Shown here: positions 9,170-20,794 of the stretch, piece after piece
How positions within the stretch are numbered: the first letter of the stretch is position 1
How the letters are laid out: each line of letters opens with the position of its first letter
NCBI GenBank assembly: GCA_963693285.1
Contig: OY848917.1
Coordinates: 17,531,245 to 17,595,244 of the forward strand
From: Xestospongia muta
Lineage: Eukaryota > Porifera > Demospongiae > Haplosclerida > Petrosiidae
Reading direction: 5' to 3'
DNA length: 64,000 nt
The notes under the pieces: generated by a model
Seen by the model: only the letters and a program-made list of their open reading frames with translations
Database searches by the model: none
Told to the model about the DNA's origin: nothing
Position numbers and translations under genes: made by a program

Positions 9170-9904
9170 ATGGGTGCAGGAACGTCTCGACAATCTGCAA
9201 TTCGACTAGACATAAGAAAAAGAAAATTCAAGAAATCCAAGTCAGTATCAAAATCTTCTATTACTCCAATACCTGAAGAAAAAACTGGCGACAAGAACGG
9301 TCACCCTTCGAGGCGTTCGGAAAGAAATGACTCTACGAATTCACAAAATACCGGGAATTCACCAAGAAATAGTAAGGGAAGTCGAGATTCCAGAGTCTCA
9401 AGACGTACATCATTCTATGAAATGGTAGATGCCAGTGAACTCAATGGTTATCTTATTGTTGGTAATCAGCCTTGTGTCGAGAATGATGAGTTCTTGTCTC
9501 GTAAAAAGATACAGTTTGTTCTTAACCTGTCTAACACAGCTGTACCATGTATTAAAGATGGCATTGAATACAAAACAATTTTGCTGAATGATGAAGATGA
9601 TGAAGACTTATTGAGTCATCTTGATGAATGCCTTACTTTCTTACACAAGGCTAAAAAGAAATGTGAAGCAATGAAGTCTCGGATTTTGGTCTACTCATAC
9701 TTTGGTTTGTCACGTTCCTGTTCCGTTGCCTTAGCCCATTTGATGAAAGAAGATGGTTGGACATTAGAGCAAGCATGGCTGTATCTCAAGCAGTGCCATC
9801 CTTCAGCTAAACCAAATGATGGTTTCTTGTTGCAATTGCTACAATATGAGGGTAAATTATACGGGAAGATGTCTATGACAATTCAAGACTTTTATGCTAG
9901 ATAA
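9170..9904 (+). CDS. Dual-specificity-phosphatase-like protein, probably catalytically dead
   Basis: Intronless, 244 residues. The N-terminus MGAGTSR is a good N-myristoylation signal (Gly2, Ser6), followed by a basic, Ser-rich, probably disordered region to about residue 80. Residues ~82-232 fit a DUSP fold: a strand and VLNLS near 117-121, an acidic loop with D141, and the signature loop at 174-183 reading V-Y-S-Y-F-G-L-S-R-S. The end has HPSAKPNDGF and a QLLQYE helix. The signature should be V-H-C-x-x-G-x-S-R-S; here His is Tyr175 and the nucleophilic Cys is Ser176, while Gly179, Ser181, Arg182 and Ser183 remain. As in STYX-type pseudophosphatases, it could still bind phosphoproteins. A membrane-tethered scaffold or competitor role is inferred. 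Confidence 0.85.
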   Translation: MGAGTSRQSAIRLDIRKRKFKKSKSVSKSSITPIPEEKTGDKNGHPSRRSERNDSTNSQNTGNSPRNSKGSRDSRVSRRTSFYEMVDASELNGYLIVGNQPCVENDEFLSRKKIQFVLNLSNTAVPCIKDGIEYKTILLNDEDDEDLLSHLDECLTFLHKAKKKCEAMKSRILVYSYFGLSRSCSVALAHLMKEDGWTLEQAWLYLKQCHPSAKPNDGFLLQLLQYEGKLYGKMSMTIQDFYAR

Positions 9905-10226
9905 TAACTCAATGAATGTGTGTCTATAATAATAATAGTAAATAATGAACTATCTATATATAGAGAATTTGGAAAGCACTTTTTGATTACATGGCAAGTG
10001 TGCCAACATATTTTATTAATATAATTAAATGTTAGTGTGTTGTACTTTGTATTGTTATAGTGTAGCTATTGGTCATTTATTATGAGGAGATCAATTTCAT
10101 AATTATGTATAAATGATATTAATAAGAATTTAAGAGATTAGGTGTATAGCGAGACTGAACCATCAAATTACAAAAATTAAAATACAGTAGTCAAAAACAA
10201 CAAAACAGAAATTTAAAAAACATGTT

Positions 10227-13200
10227 TTAATCTAGTAAATTATATTGACCATATTTAAGTCTCTTATAAATAAATGATAAAATAATAATTATTATTACTA
10301 GAATCAACGTTATCCCAACAACTAGTCCAGTAATGATAAAAGCCTAACAAGAAAAGAGGAAGATAACAACAATAGCCAGTAAAGATCACGAATATAATTA
10401 TAATGTGGACAGTAATGAATATAATTGTCAAAAATACATATTACGGAATAGCAAAATTTTGAGGAACAAACACTTCATGATACATTCACCAAGGGGTTTT
10501 TCAACAAATACATGATGAGATCCCTCCATAAACTACACCATAATACTGGCATTTAAAATAAGCTTATATGGGTGACTTTAATCGATAAAATATCAATCAA
10601 TTTCTTAAGTATACTGAGACAATAGTATAATATGAACAATGCCAACATTTTGCCTCAATATCAATCCTTATACATATTCACTTTACGTTATCATTGAAGT
10701 TGAAGTTTCAAAGAAGCACTCTATCTATAAGATTCTGAAACAATGTTTCATTAATGGGTTATATTATAAGGTATCATTCAAATGCTTCTGTGATAACAAT
10801 ATTTGTGAAACAATGCTTATAAAAAAATCATGAAATTCTATATACCTTCAAAATTACAGTATATTTCAAATGCAAATATTTGATACTATGACTCAGTTGT
10901 TGACTCACTATTTTGTTACTTGGAGATGATGAACCGCACACATTCATTACTAAAAATATAAAAATAATAGTAGAACTTAATACATAACAAAACTCATTTC
11001 CAATTAATGCACACACAACACGGTCTTGTAAGGCCCTGAATCAAATGTCAGGTAAAAGAACAATGAAATTTGGCATTATGGTGTTTATTAAGAATGTTAT
11101 ATGGACTCATTTTATTAGGTGTTGTGGTACACATCAGAGGCATAGCTATAAGCCACAGACACTTGTAACATTAGTTCAATACATAAGTATGGCAAAATGT
11201 AACTACTTTTCAGGCTCACATAGTTGTTCATTCATACAGGAATGAGGAGCCACTATGACAATGTATTTTTAGCTTTAGACAAATAAATTACCTACTTTCA
11301 ATGCTTAACAAGATCAGTGATGACATTTGATAATCATCAATCTCTAAAATTAATAATAAATTAAGCTAAATTTCTCCAAGCCTTATCTCCATTTGTGTCC
11401 TTCTATTTACTATTATCTAGCTATGCTACTGGTAATGGTGTATGCATGTGTACTAAAATAACGTGCACATACCAGGAGCTGGATCAGAACCCTTCTTAAG
11501 AAAAGCATCCACTCTGAAGTTCACTATTTTCAGTCTTGATCGGATTTGATTTTGAAGACTCTCATGACCATGACATTCCACTTGACCTATCACAAACAAT
11601 AAATAATTAGTTTGTTAGAACAACAAATTACATCATATATATCATTATTTGCTATATGTACATATATGACCACAAAGTGTCAGATATGCAAGAACTAAAT
11701 GTACTAGTACTAAGAATTAGACTGCAATCATCTTAGCAACAATTTTGGTATGGTTAAAAGTATAGCATTATATCATTAGTAACTACTGTTCTCAGTCTGT
11801 TTGTCCAATATCCTCTCAAATAGGCTGTTACAATAGAGTCTATGGACACATCTGTCCACACTACATACTTGCTCTTAAAAGGAACAGCGACAGATTGTTA
11901 AGTCACTAAGTAGCTATGTCAAAGGACAGAGTGGACTGACATAGTAACAGTAATGTATACTGTGTGTGCTATTAACGTATAGTATACACAAACCACACTG
12001 ATCACCGCAAATAATGAGTAAGTTAATATGTTTTCAATCTAATGTACATAGCTGACGATTGTTTTACAATCTCCAGTTATTTCTGACTGTCAAAACTACT
12101 CACTCTCCAACAATGGAGGTAGCCACACCCATCAAAGTGAACATATAGTATAATATATAGTGAACCAGTCTAAATCTATACTTACTACAGAAATAGCTGA
12201 CATCATCAGGGACATCAATAACACCTCCACAGTCAGCATAATCAAAGATATGTACTTGGTTATTAGTTACATTGCCGAATTTGAGAACAGATAAACTCCA
12301 TGAAGCCTCCATATTGTCATAAGTGAATTGCATCTGTGCAACCAAATAATATAGAATAAACATCAAAATAATCATGTCAAATTTGTCATATCAAGCAAAA
12401 AATATGTATTACTTAAATTTCATGATTATGACAAAAATATCATTGAAAATATTATGAGAGGACATGATAATTCATTGTCTACTGCTACAAATGTGTATGA
12501 TAATTGATAGTAGCATTTACAACAATGCTAAGTAACAAGGATTTTATAAAAGATCGAACTCACAGTGAACCAGAAGGCTATGTGGTTGTTGTCATGGTAT
12601 ACTCGAGTAAAATTATGTAGCTGTTTATGTGTGTCATTACAACCTTTGATAGTATCAGTAAAACTTGGATACTCTGTAGAGAGACTTAACAGACTCACAT
12701 TTTGATAGTTACCGTTAACTGTTGGACAAAGGAGAGGAAAGTATATGGTTAATTGTCATATTAAGACTATTGTGTGTATAATTATTTAGTTTACATCATC
12801 ACTGTGCATTAAATAGTTACTATGATGTAATATAGTGTTAACCAATAGAGATAAACCTTCATTTCTTAAAACATATATCAGTAACCAATCTACTGGGCAC
12901 ACTTTCATTAGCAAATTGGTCATTATTAGTACCAGTACACACTACATCTTAGCATAAAACACGTTCTTATATGTAACTAAGAGATCTGGTGTCTATCTAC
13001 ATGACATGACACTTAAGCATATCCAATATTACATTATGAAACTTACAAATGGTAAAGTTCATTTCAGTAGCTTCCAAAAAGAAGCAATCGGGAACAACTA
13101 CAGTAATACTTTCAGCAGGAGTGATGTGAGTAGGAATAGAACTAAGGTGAAGAGAGAGTTATAAAATAATATGTACAATGACAAAGACTGTTACTATAAC

Positions 13201-13810
13201 ATAAAATTACCTAACAATATATGAATTGACATAGTACAAAGTAAACTTGATACATCAATATAAAGTGAGGTCTTGTGGTAAATTATCAATTTCCATATAT
13301 GCTCTCTTGAATATAATCTGAAATACATGGTAACCTAAGTTTTTCTCTGGTTATGTATGCCTAATAAAAAAGTTATCAGCATGTGATAAATTTTGAAACC
13401 AAAAGTATATAAATTTGAAACATAAACATAACAATAAAATCAAAAGAAGTTCCCTTTCTCAAAATAACCTCTAGTATAATATATTCATATCACTACCATC
13501 ATCATCATGCTTATAGCACATGCACAGGATGACAGCAATCACGACACTGACATGAATGGTAATATATAGGTAATGAATATTGTTAATATAGCAATGAATA
13601 CAACCCATTCTGCAGCTGTGTTGAGTCTAAACTTGTTCTAATAAAATAAGCAAACCTTGGAGTAGGAGAAAAAGACATCATAGTAGAGAGAGATATGAGT
13701 GATGTAAAGTTAGATAAATCTTCATCTTGTGACTTTACTAACAATATCAGACAAAGACAAAGTAGAACAGAACACCAGTGTTGTTGATATCTCCATTGAA
13801 ATATAGACAT
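10227..13810 (-). CDS. LAMP-like lysosomal membrane glycoprotein, seven exons
   Basis: Exons 13810-13656, 13141-13047, 12718-12564, 12333-12186, 11586-11473, 10949-10909 and 10343-10227 join with GT-AG sites and matching phases (2,1,0,1,1,0) into 274 residues. Exon 1 encodes a signal peptide (WCSVLLCLCLILLVKSQ). The luminal part has Cys residues in VVVPDC, IKGC, YADC, SYFC and MNVC contexts and many N-glycosylation sites. The order SYFC, then NFRVDAF, then NVCGSSSPSN just before the membrane resembles the membrane-proximal LAMP domain. A single transmembrane helix (FIITGLVVGITLILV and on) is followed by a short tail, KRLKYGQYNLLD, ending with a Y-x-x-hydrophobic sorting motif (YNLL), typical of LAMP targeting to lysosomes. 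It is convergent with the phosphatase-like gene. LAMP proper versus a LAMP5/UNC-46 type cannot be decided. Confidence 0.68.
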
Positions 13811-13980
<170 letters not shown>

Positions 13981-14549
13981 AAAAAATGCTATTTAGTACT
14001 AAATTTTAGTTTAAATCAAGACCATTCAAGGTGTGCTATGAGTAAATACTTTCCACTGTTGTCTAAAATTATGATAACACACAATAGCTTAAAGAAACTG
14101 TTCATCCACATACACATAGTGATCACTGGTGAATTAATAATATACTACATTGTACTACATAATATGCTACTGATAACATCTTCTACTAATAAATCTAACA
14201 ACATCTGATATCAAAAAATTGATAACATCTTATATTAATAAATCTATGACACCTGATATCAAGATACTAACTACAAGTTCTATATAAACAATTAATAGTT
14301 ATCAGTGACTAGTCATTGTTTTAGTTTAGAAAAGGGCAGATATTGGGATGCTACTTACTACTTAGCATATAAAGAGGTTTATTTGTTCTTACTATAAAGG
14401 ACTACCTGTATGATAGCCAGTAATTTTACATTTATAGCTTGAGGAAAGAGATCATGCATAAACAGTTCCAGAGATATCATACAAAGTTTAGTATGTAAAG
14501 TAATGTGTTAATGATAAACAAAACATATCTCTAACAGTTACATTTGATA

Positions 14550-14658
14550 CACACACACACAATGTATGTATGTATGTATGTATGTATGTATGTATGTATG
14601 TATGCATGCATGTATGTATGTATGTATGTATATATATATAGAGATAGATAGATAGATA
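14550..14658. repeat. Compound microsatellite (CA)n-(ATGT)n-(TA)n-(GATA)n
   Basis: Four simple runs in a row, dominated by about 16 ATGT units with two ATGC variants in the middle. Confidence 0.95.
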
Positions 14659-15102
14659 TATTACACACACCCGCAAAAACATTAAGGCGTTAAGGATTGC
14701 TTTAAACCACTGGGCTCTCTTAATACCAGTCAACCTATTCTATTAGTGTACCTGAAAATAAATAAAGCTTTGAAAATACTTAACAACTGGTTCAGTATAC
14801 TTATTAATAAAGCCAGCACATTCGTAGTACTATGTACCACATCATGTAAACCTGGTATAACACTATTAATATCCTCCATCTTTTTGTGCCAGTTATAACA
14901 AACAATTCATGTTAATTTATTATAACCACAGTGCACAGTGGTACTACACACATTCTACATTATGCCATGTTATTGTGGGTTTTGGTTAGTATAATTGTAT
15001 ATGTATTGAGGTCACAGAATACACCATTCAGTCTTGTAACACAGCAGGGATAAAAAGTAATACATCAATTACCCCACCCTTTACTATAGTTATGTGGCAG
15101 CA

Positions 15103-15143
15103 TTCATTGTGACACACACATACAATATGTGTGTCACAATGAA
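15103..15143. repeat. Near-perfect inverted repeat (hairpin)
   Basis: Arm 15103-15122 (TTCATTGTGACACACACATA) and arm 15126-15143 pair fully except for one extra CA in the left arm. The spacer is 3 bp. It may be a microsatellite-derived foldback or the tip of a small element. Confidence 0.85.
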
Positions 15144-15582
15144 CATATACTAATATACACACATCATAATGGAGTACAAGTACTTTATTAGTTGTGATCT
15201 TATATCTTAAATATAACGTTACACGTCACATTCTGCACAATTACTTCGTGTCTACTTACCTTGATATTTTGATTGCGCCAACTGACGGAGCTGTCAGAGG
15301 GGAGACTCAACACATACAGCAGCACTGTTGGATAATAAGCTGTGAGACACACCTACAATTTATAATGCACGTGATGTCATCATGTCAATATTGTGTGAAA
15401 TGTATTGTATATGTGTTATAGTGTCTCATTGAGTGGATATGGTGTTGGACAGGAACTGTTACACTTGAATTAGCAATAAATAATGGTCACACTAACAGCC
15501 GATAACTTGAGCACAAATAACTGTTCGTCCCTTTCTAGCGACTTGGCTGGATGTATTAAACTGTTTGTTGACCACGCCTATT

Positions 15583-15596
15583 GTTACCATAGTAAC
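15583..15596 (+). promoter_or_regulatory. RFX-type X-box upstream of the stathmin-like gene
   Basis: GTTACCATAGTAAC is an exact match to GTNRCC-N2-RGYAAC, the X-box bound by RFX factors at ciliary genes. It lies about 35 bp upstream of a good donor (AAG/GTGAGA at 15630/15631) that probably ends the 5' UTR exon. Confidence 0.62.
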
Positions 15597-15964
15597 CTAA
15601 CTTACTAGAGATACAGAGAATTCAAGGAAGGTGAGATATAGTTAGCGTTTGAGAAGAAAGTGATAATAATGGATTAAGTAGATAATTGTATCTGATGTAT
15701 CAGATTATGCTAGTCAATTATGATAGGCTGTATCTAGAGACCTAGTAAAACACAATACTTGTAGATGGTGTATTAACCAAACACCATACTTTAGTGTGAA
15801 TTAATACATTTAGGCTCCATTGTTTAAACTTTAGAGTGTAGTGTAGCGTATGCACACACATACATCATTGTAAAATATAATTTTTATAATAACTATTGGA
15901 TACGTTACAGCTATAATATTTGAAACAAATATTATAGGTATATAACTTATATCTATATCCTCAG

Positions 15965-18351
15965 ATGGGGTGTGGTACTTCCAAATCATCTCAAGTTGAT
16001 GAGTCCGTCATTACAATAACACCCCGTCCTGATCATTGCCCATCAAATGATGAGTCGGTATCAGAAGAACAAAGAGATGTCACAATTAAAGCGTCAACTA
16101 ATGATGATGGAGTTGATAATGAATTAGAAAAACAAGTCAGTACATGTAATATACCTCTAACTAATATACTGACATTGACAAAATAATGTTGTATTATGAT
16201 AGTCAATAATCATATAGTGTTGACAGGTAATCTATGTTTATCCAAGTATTATGTGATTGAGCTATACATTATACTGATCATTTTCTACCTACTCATTTCT
16301 CCTTCTAACTACATAATATACTCATAAGTACCACCTAAAGTACTGGCTTACATACACCTTTGAGTCAAGCTTTAGTACCCAGACCATTCATTATCATGAT
16401 ATTAGAAATACTATGTGATAAAGTTTATAGCGAGTGATCATAGCTATGTGTGTCCTAGTCTAGTACTATATAGTTTTATAATAGATGTAATATTAATATT
16501 CCTCCATATAGATTCAAGATTTAACAATAAGACAAATGGAAGATTCTAGGCATGTACAGTCTTATAGTGTACATCCTTCAAATACTAGAGAAGTACCTGA
16601 ACATGCTCCTCAAGTCCCTGATGATAATAATGAACATGAGAATATAAACAGATATCCTAAACCAGTGGCCTTTGATGTTCCTCTTAATAATGGTATTAGT
16701 AGTATTGAGAGAAAACCTTTTCCAAGAAGACTAGAGGTGAGTCTTTGTTAGTCCTTTTGTAGGCACTTTATTAATCTGATGTTACACCATTCATATTGTT
16801 ATATTTACTTTAGAAACTAGAGAATAGTTCAGTAATTACAAAGGAACAAATAGATGATAAACAGAGAGCAGTTTCAGAGAGAAAACAAAAGGTATTACAA
16901 AGATAAAGTCAACTTGTCACTGACAGATATAAAATATTATATTTATTATTGGACACTATATGGAAATATTACATTGTGTTTTAGTATTACAGTATAACTA
17001 ACCTAGTGAACAAAGTCACAGTTGTTAAACAAACTACATATAGTTAAGCTGAAATGTCCCTTTTTATATAAATACTCAACATAATGTAGATAACAATGAT
17101 AATTATTATAGTTAATATGATCATATTTCACTTATTGCTTAATAGGAAATGGACAAGAGAAGAGAGTCAAAGAGAGTGTCAAAGTTTAGAAGAGAAGTTT
17201 TTGATGCTAGAAATACTCAGACATCTAGAGAAATATTTGAAGAAGTAAGTATGATTAAACTATACTATCAATTTCTCTATTTAATTCTGACTTAAAAAGA
17301 CTATATTAATAATGCTATAATTGTATGAACAACAGTTATTAAAGTGAGTGTGACTTAAGGTGGAGTACTTGCTTATAGTAACTTACTCATAACTTACTCA
17401 CAAGACATATCAGATTTACACGTAGTTAAAGGTACATTCATTATACATAAACAGTAGTACATTAGTAATGAAAACAGTATTATGATTACTTTTTCAATTA
17501 AAATAACTTTGCAATTGTAACCTGTATAACCAAGTAATGATTAAACCTACCAATCAATTTTACAATGTACAAACTATTGATGATAGTGTTAAATCCAAAT
17601 AAACAGAACTAGAAGTCAATGTATCAGTTATTGTTACACTCATTGCAGTTACATGCAGTATCATTGCTTTTTGCTAAATTTCCTTAATCACCAATTACTA
17701 GATTATTGTAGTTCTTTTTATTTGCCGTTAATTAATAATATTATTGCTATGTTCATGAAAATGATACTTACCAAATCTTTTCTTATTAGGTAGAACATAA
17801 GCTAAGTGTTAGTACAAGAAATCAGGTACGAACTATAATTTTATGTGATATGTCTTGAATGTATTTCTATTGTTTTATATAGTCACATTATGGCAATGAA
17901 AATTATAGAATCTCTGGTGAGATGGAAGTTGATTTAACTTATAATGTTGTCGACAATGAAGAAGGTAGAATAGTATATCTAAGTAATAATTATTAAAACA
18001 ATATAGCTCTCAAATTTATAAATAAAGATTGTGTCTTTAAGTATTTTCCCTAATTAATTTGATTTCAATGAGTTCTTTCTGAAAAGGTTTGAATAAAAAC
18101 ATACTATAATTATTCTAAAGAGTTTCCAGAAGTTCAAGAGTAACTATGAAATATTGTAAGGCAATTAGAAGTTTTGATACTCAATCAGTTACACTAACTG
18201 TCATAGTGCTCATGGAAGATTTTACTTCAGTTGTAATTACTTATTATCATAACAAACATTTTTGATCAACTCCACATTTACAAATTAAAACTTTATAATT
18301 TTAGATGTATGGGACATTCAAGTACAAAGCAGTAATGAAGAGCAGACATAA
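15965..18351 (+). CDS. STMND1: Stathmin-domain protein with acylated N-terminus (STMND1-like)
   Basis: Coding exons 15965-16135, 16512-16736, 16814-16891, 17146-17244, 17790-17825, 17883-17964 and 18305-18351 are phase-consistent, giving 245 residues. A 5' UTR exon probably ends at 15630, as the ATG follows an acceptor directly. The start MGCGTSKSS suits myristoylation at Gly2 and palmitoylation at Cys3. After ~100 hydrophilic residues comes VAFDVPL, then PRRLEKLE, then a charged helix (ITKEQIDDKQRAVSERK, DKRRESKRVSKFRREV). This order - beta-hairpin-like segment, Pro/Arg linker, tubulin-binding helix with repeated RK/KE - is that of STMND1. Stathmins bind two tubulin dimers and restrain microtubule growth. 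The helix looks shorter than in stathmin 1. The first donor is GTCAGT, somewhat weak. The X-box upstream fits a ciliary role. Confidence 0.62.
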
Positions 18352-19147
18352 TTATTTTAGATATTATTTTGCTTTATCTAGAATGATGTAATCATTTGAT
18401 TGATCTAACATTTTTAAAATCTAAATTTATGTTTTGAATTCTTATTTTTGTGGTTTTGATGGTTCGTTATTTTCTTGTTATTATACAGTTTTTTTGTATA
18501 TATGCAATAAAAATTTTCATTAATATTTACATTGAACTATTTAAAGAATATTATAAACTTACATGTCTGCAACACCAGCAGCTCTGAAGCAAACTCCCAT
18601 TTCTGTACTACACTGACCCGACATTGCTGAACTTCATTGTTATGGTAGGGAACTGGTGCATGGTTTTTCACAATAATTAATAAAAAGTGATGCTTATAGT
18701 CTTATCTTAAAAACAGTTGACAAGGCTCAATTTGTGTGATAAACTTGCCTTTATAATCTCAACAGTGCTGATGGTAAGATCATTGACTAAAATAAACTTC
18801 CTTAGCCTGTAGCAATTGTTGCTTGCATTGTCTTTTAATTTATTTATATTATACAAGTAAATAAAAATATTTTCTAAATATAAAGTAAAAGTAGTGTGGG
18901 TAATATATCAGTCCAATACAAAGAATGTAACCAAGATAGTAGGATTGATAATTGCATCATCCTTATATATAATAATACAGGCACAGAATTTAGGATTTTA
19001 TCACTGATATTACTTAACTGATTCAGATATTTGTCGAATATCCTTAACTCTTTGTACCACCTGTACTATTATGTAGGGATGATCCAATGGCCATCCCTAT
19101 TGTCTCGCTTGCACTCTTTGTATTGGACAGCTATTGCCCATCCTGTA

Positions 19148-19212
<65 letters not shown>

Positions 19213-19368
19213 AATAACTAATTAATAAAGCAATAACAGGAAAGTAGTTGTGGCATTCGTCTTAACAATAATAATAATAATTAAATAACAAATAATTGGG
19301 GATTCCCCTGGGAATTTTATAGTTTCATTATTGTATTGTATGACTTGAAAGTTCGTGTACTTATGTAA
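18352..19368. other. Intergenic, AT-rich, with an AATAAA signal and a TA run
   Basis: A canonical AATAAA near 18506 suits the 3' end of the stathmin-like transcript. From about 19073 (ATGTAGGGATG) there is a stretch resembling the ends of the foldbacks at 39.1 and 44.3 kb. No exon is supported. Confidence 0.5.
19146..19208. repeat. (TA)n microsatellite
   Basis: About 60 bp of almost pure TA. Confidence 0.95.
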
Positions 19369-20759
19369 ATGGCAGAGAGATACACTAATACTAGAGGAGG
19401 TCAAAGAGGTGGACGAGGACGTGGTCGAGGTAACAGATGTGAAAGAGACAGAAGGCCTGGCCATCAATACTGTGAAAGCCCTACTTCAAATCGAAGTCAG
19501 GCAGACTTACATCACAGAGGTGGAGTAAGAGGTGGTCGTGGTGTACATCAAAGCTCAGACAGAAGTCCACAATCTTCAAGAGGTCGTGAACTATCAAAAG
19601 AACCTATATGTTTGTAAACCACTTAATGGAATATCAGCACAAAATGAGGTATATATGTTGATATACCTAGCCCTGTGTGAAATGGATTTACCTCAATACT
19701 GTATTTTGGTCACTTTAGGGAAAAATTACAGTTTCAATTTTACTCCCAGAAGAAATAAAAGAAAAAGTTTGAGGTAATGTGATCACATACTCACTTAACT
19801 TTGATGGTGAAGTGAACAATATGCTAACATTAGACATTACTTAGGCTAACTAAATCACATGCATTATCTACAAGCAAGTCTAAGGCTACAACTAAAACGT
19901 GTTTATGCTAAGTTTGACCTTATTGGTGACTATAGTAGCTTCATCCTGTGTTAACATGGAAGTGCTTACTTTAACAGAAACAGCTTCATTGAAACATTAG
20001 AGGATACACAATTAATTCAAGTCAATGTATTGTGTTTTGTAGATCACTATTAAGAAAACTGAACCTGGTGAAATCGGCCTGGACATTTTACAACAAGTTC
20101 TGTCAGGAAGACTTTCTGCTGATGCTAACATTAAAGACTTCCAAGAAGCCATTCAGGTTTTAGACATCATTATGAAACAATTACCATATATGAGGTAATA
20201 TATTGTAATATATAATAGACAAAACTTACTTGCCTTGTATAACATTGAGGTTCATTGAGTATTAATGCTAAGTAACATAATATCTTATTATTTTAACATG
20301 TTATTTTTTTCTGATGCATTTTGCATGCTAGCAGTCCCGTGATTGTTTTACACTACATGTCATTAGTCAGACAATATTGTACTACATCTCTTCCCCAACT
20401 GCTAAATTAATGAATGTTATTAATAATGCTTCAAAGCAAGCTGTCTACATACTACATATGCACTCAATCTTCAATTGAAACAAATTGTTCTGTGCATTCA
20501 CAAAATGAACACCCTCTAAACAATCATAGGAGGTTTTTAGTCACAAACTCATTTATTTTAAGTGTGATATGATCATTGATTATATAAGTGACTTAATGAG
20601 GTTATATCATTTATTTTATTGGACAGACATACAAGTGTTGTACGATCTTATTTCACAGCAAGAAGTTTAGCCACATCTTTAGGTGGAGGTAAAATAGTTT
20701 GGTTTGGTTACTTTCAAAGTGTACGACCTGTTAAATGGAAGATGGCATTAAATGGCTAA
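19369..20759 (+). pseudogene. Truncated Argonaute-like gene (RG-rich start, part of N domain, linker 1)
   Basis: The first exon starts at ATG 19369 and codes for RGGQRGGRGRGRG and a second RG cluster, typical of Argonaute/PIWI N-termini. From about 19570 the matching frame changes: QKNLYVCKPL fits the AGO N domain (DGKKNLYTxxPL). It continues through exons ending at 19648, then 19719-19766, 20043-20194 and 20627-20759. These give VSILLPEEI, VLSGRL, VLDIIMKQLPYMR, RSYFTAR, then GGGKIVWFGYFQSVRP and KWKMALNG, matching the end of N and linker 1 (GGGREVWFGFHQSVRP, WKMMLN). A stop then follows. PAZ, MID and PIWI are absent, so slicing is impossible. The frame change, the weak donor at 19767 (GTTTGA) and the truncation argue for a decayed copy; expression of a short decoy cannot be ruled out. 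Confidence 0.66.
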
Positions 20760-20794
20760 TTAAATGATACAATATTTTGTATCATTTAATTAGC
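20755..20794. repeat. Perfect 18-bp palindrome with 4-base loop over the Argonaute-like stop
   Basis: GCTAATTAAATGATACAA (20755-20772) and its exact complement (20777-20794) flank TATT. The TAA that ends the Argonaute-like frame lies in the left arm. Confidence 0.95.

Noticed and set aside
14488..14733. Open frame with repeated YIHT residues
   Set aside because: It is a translation of the ATGT/TA/GATA microsatellite.
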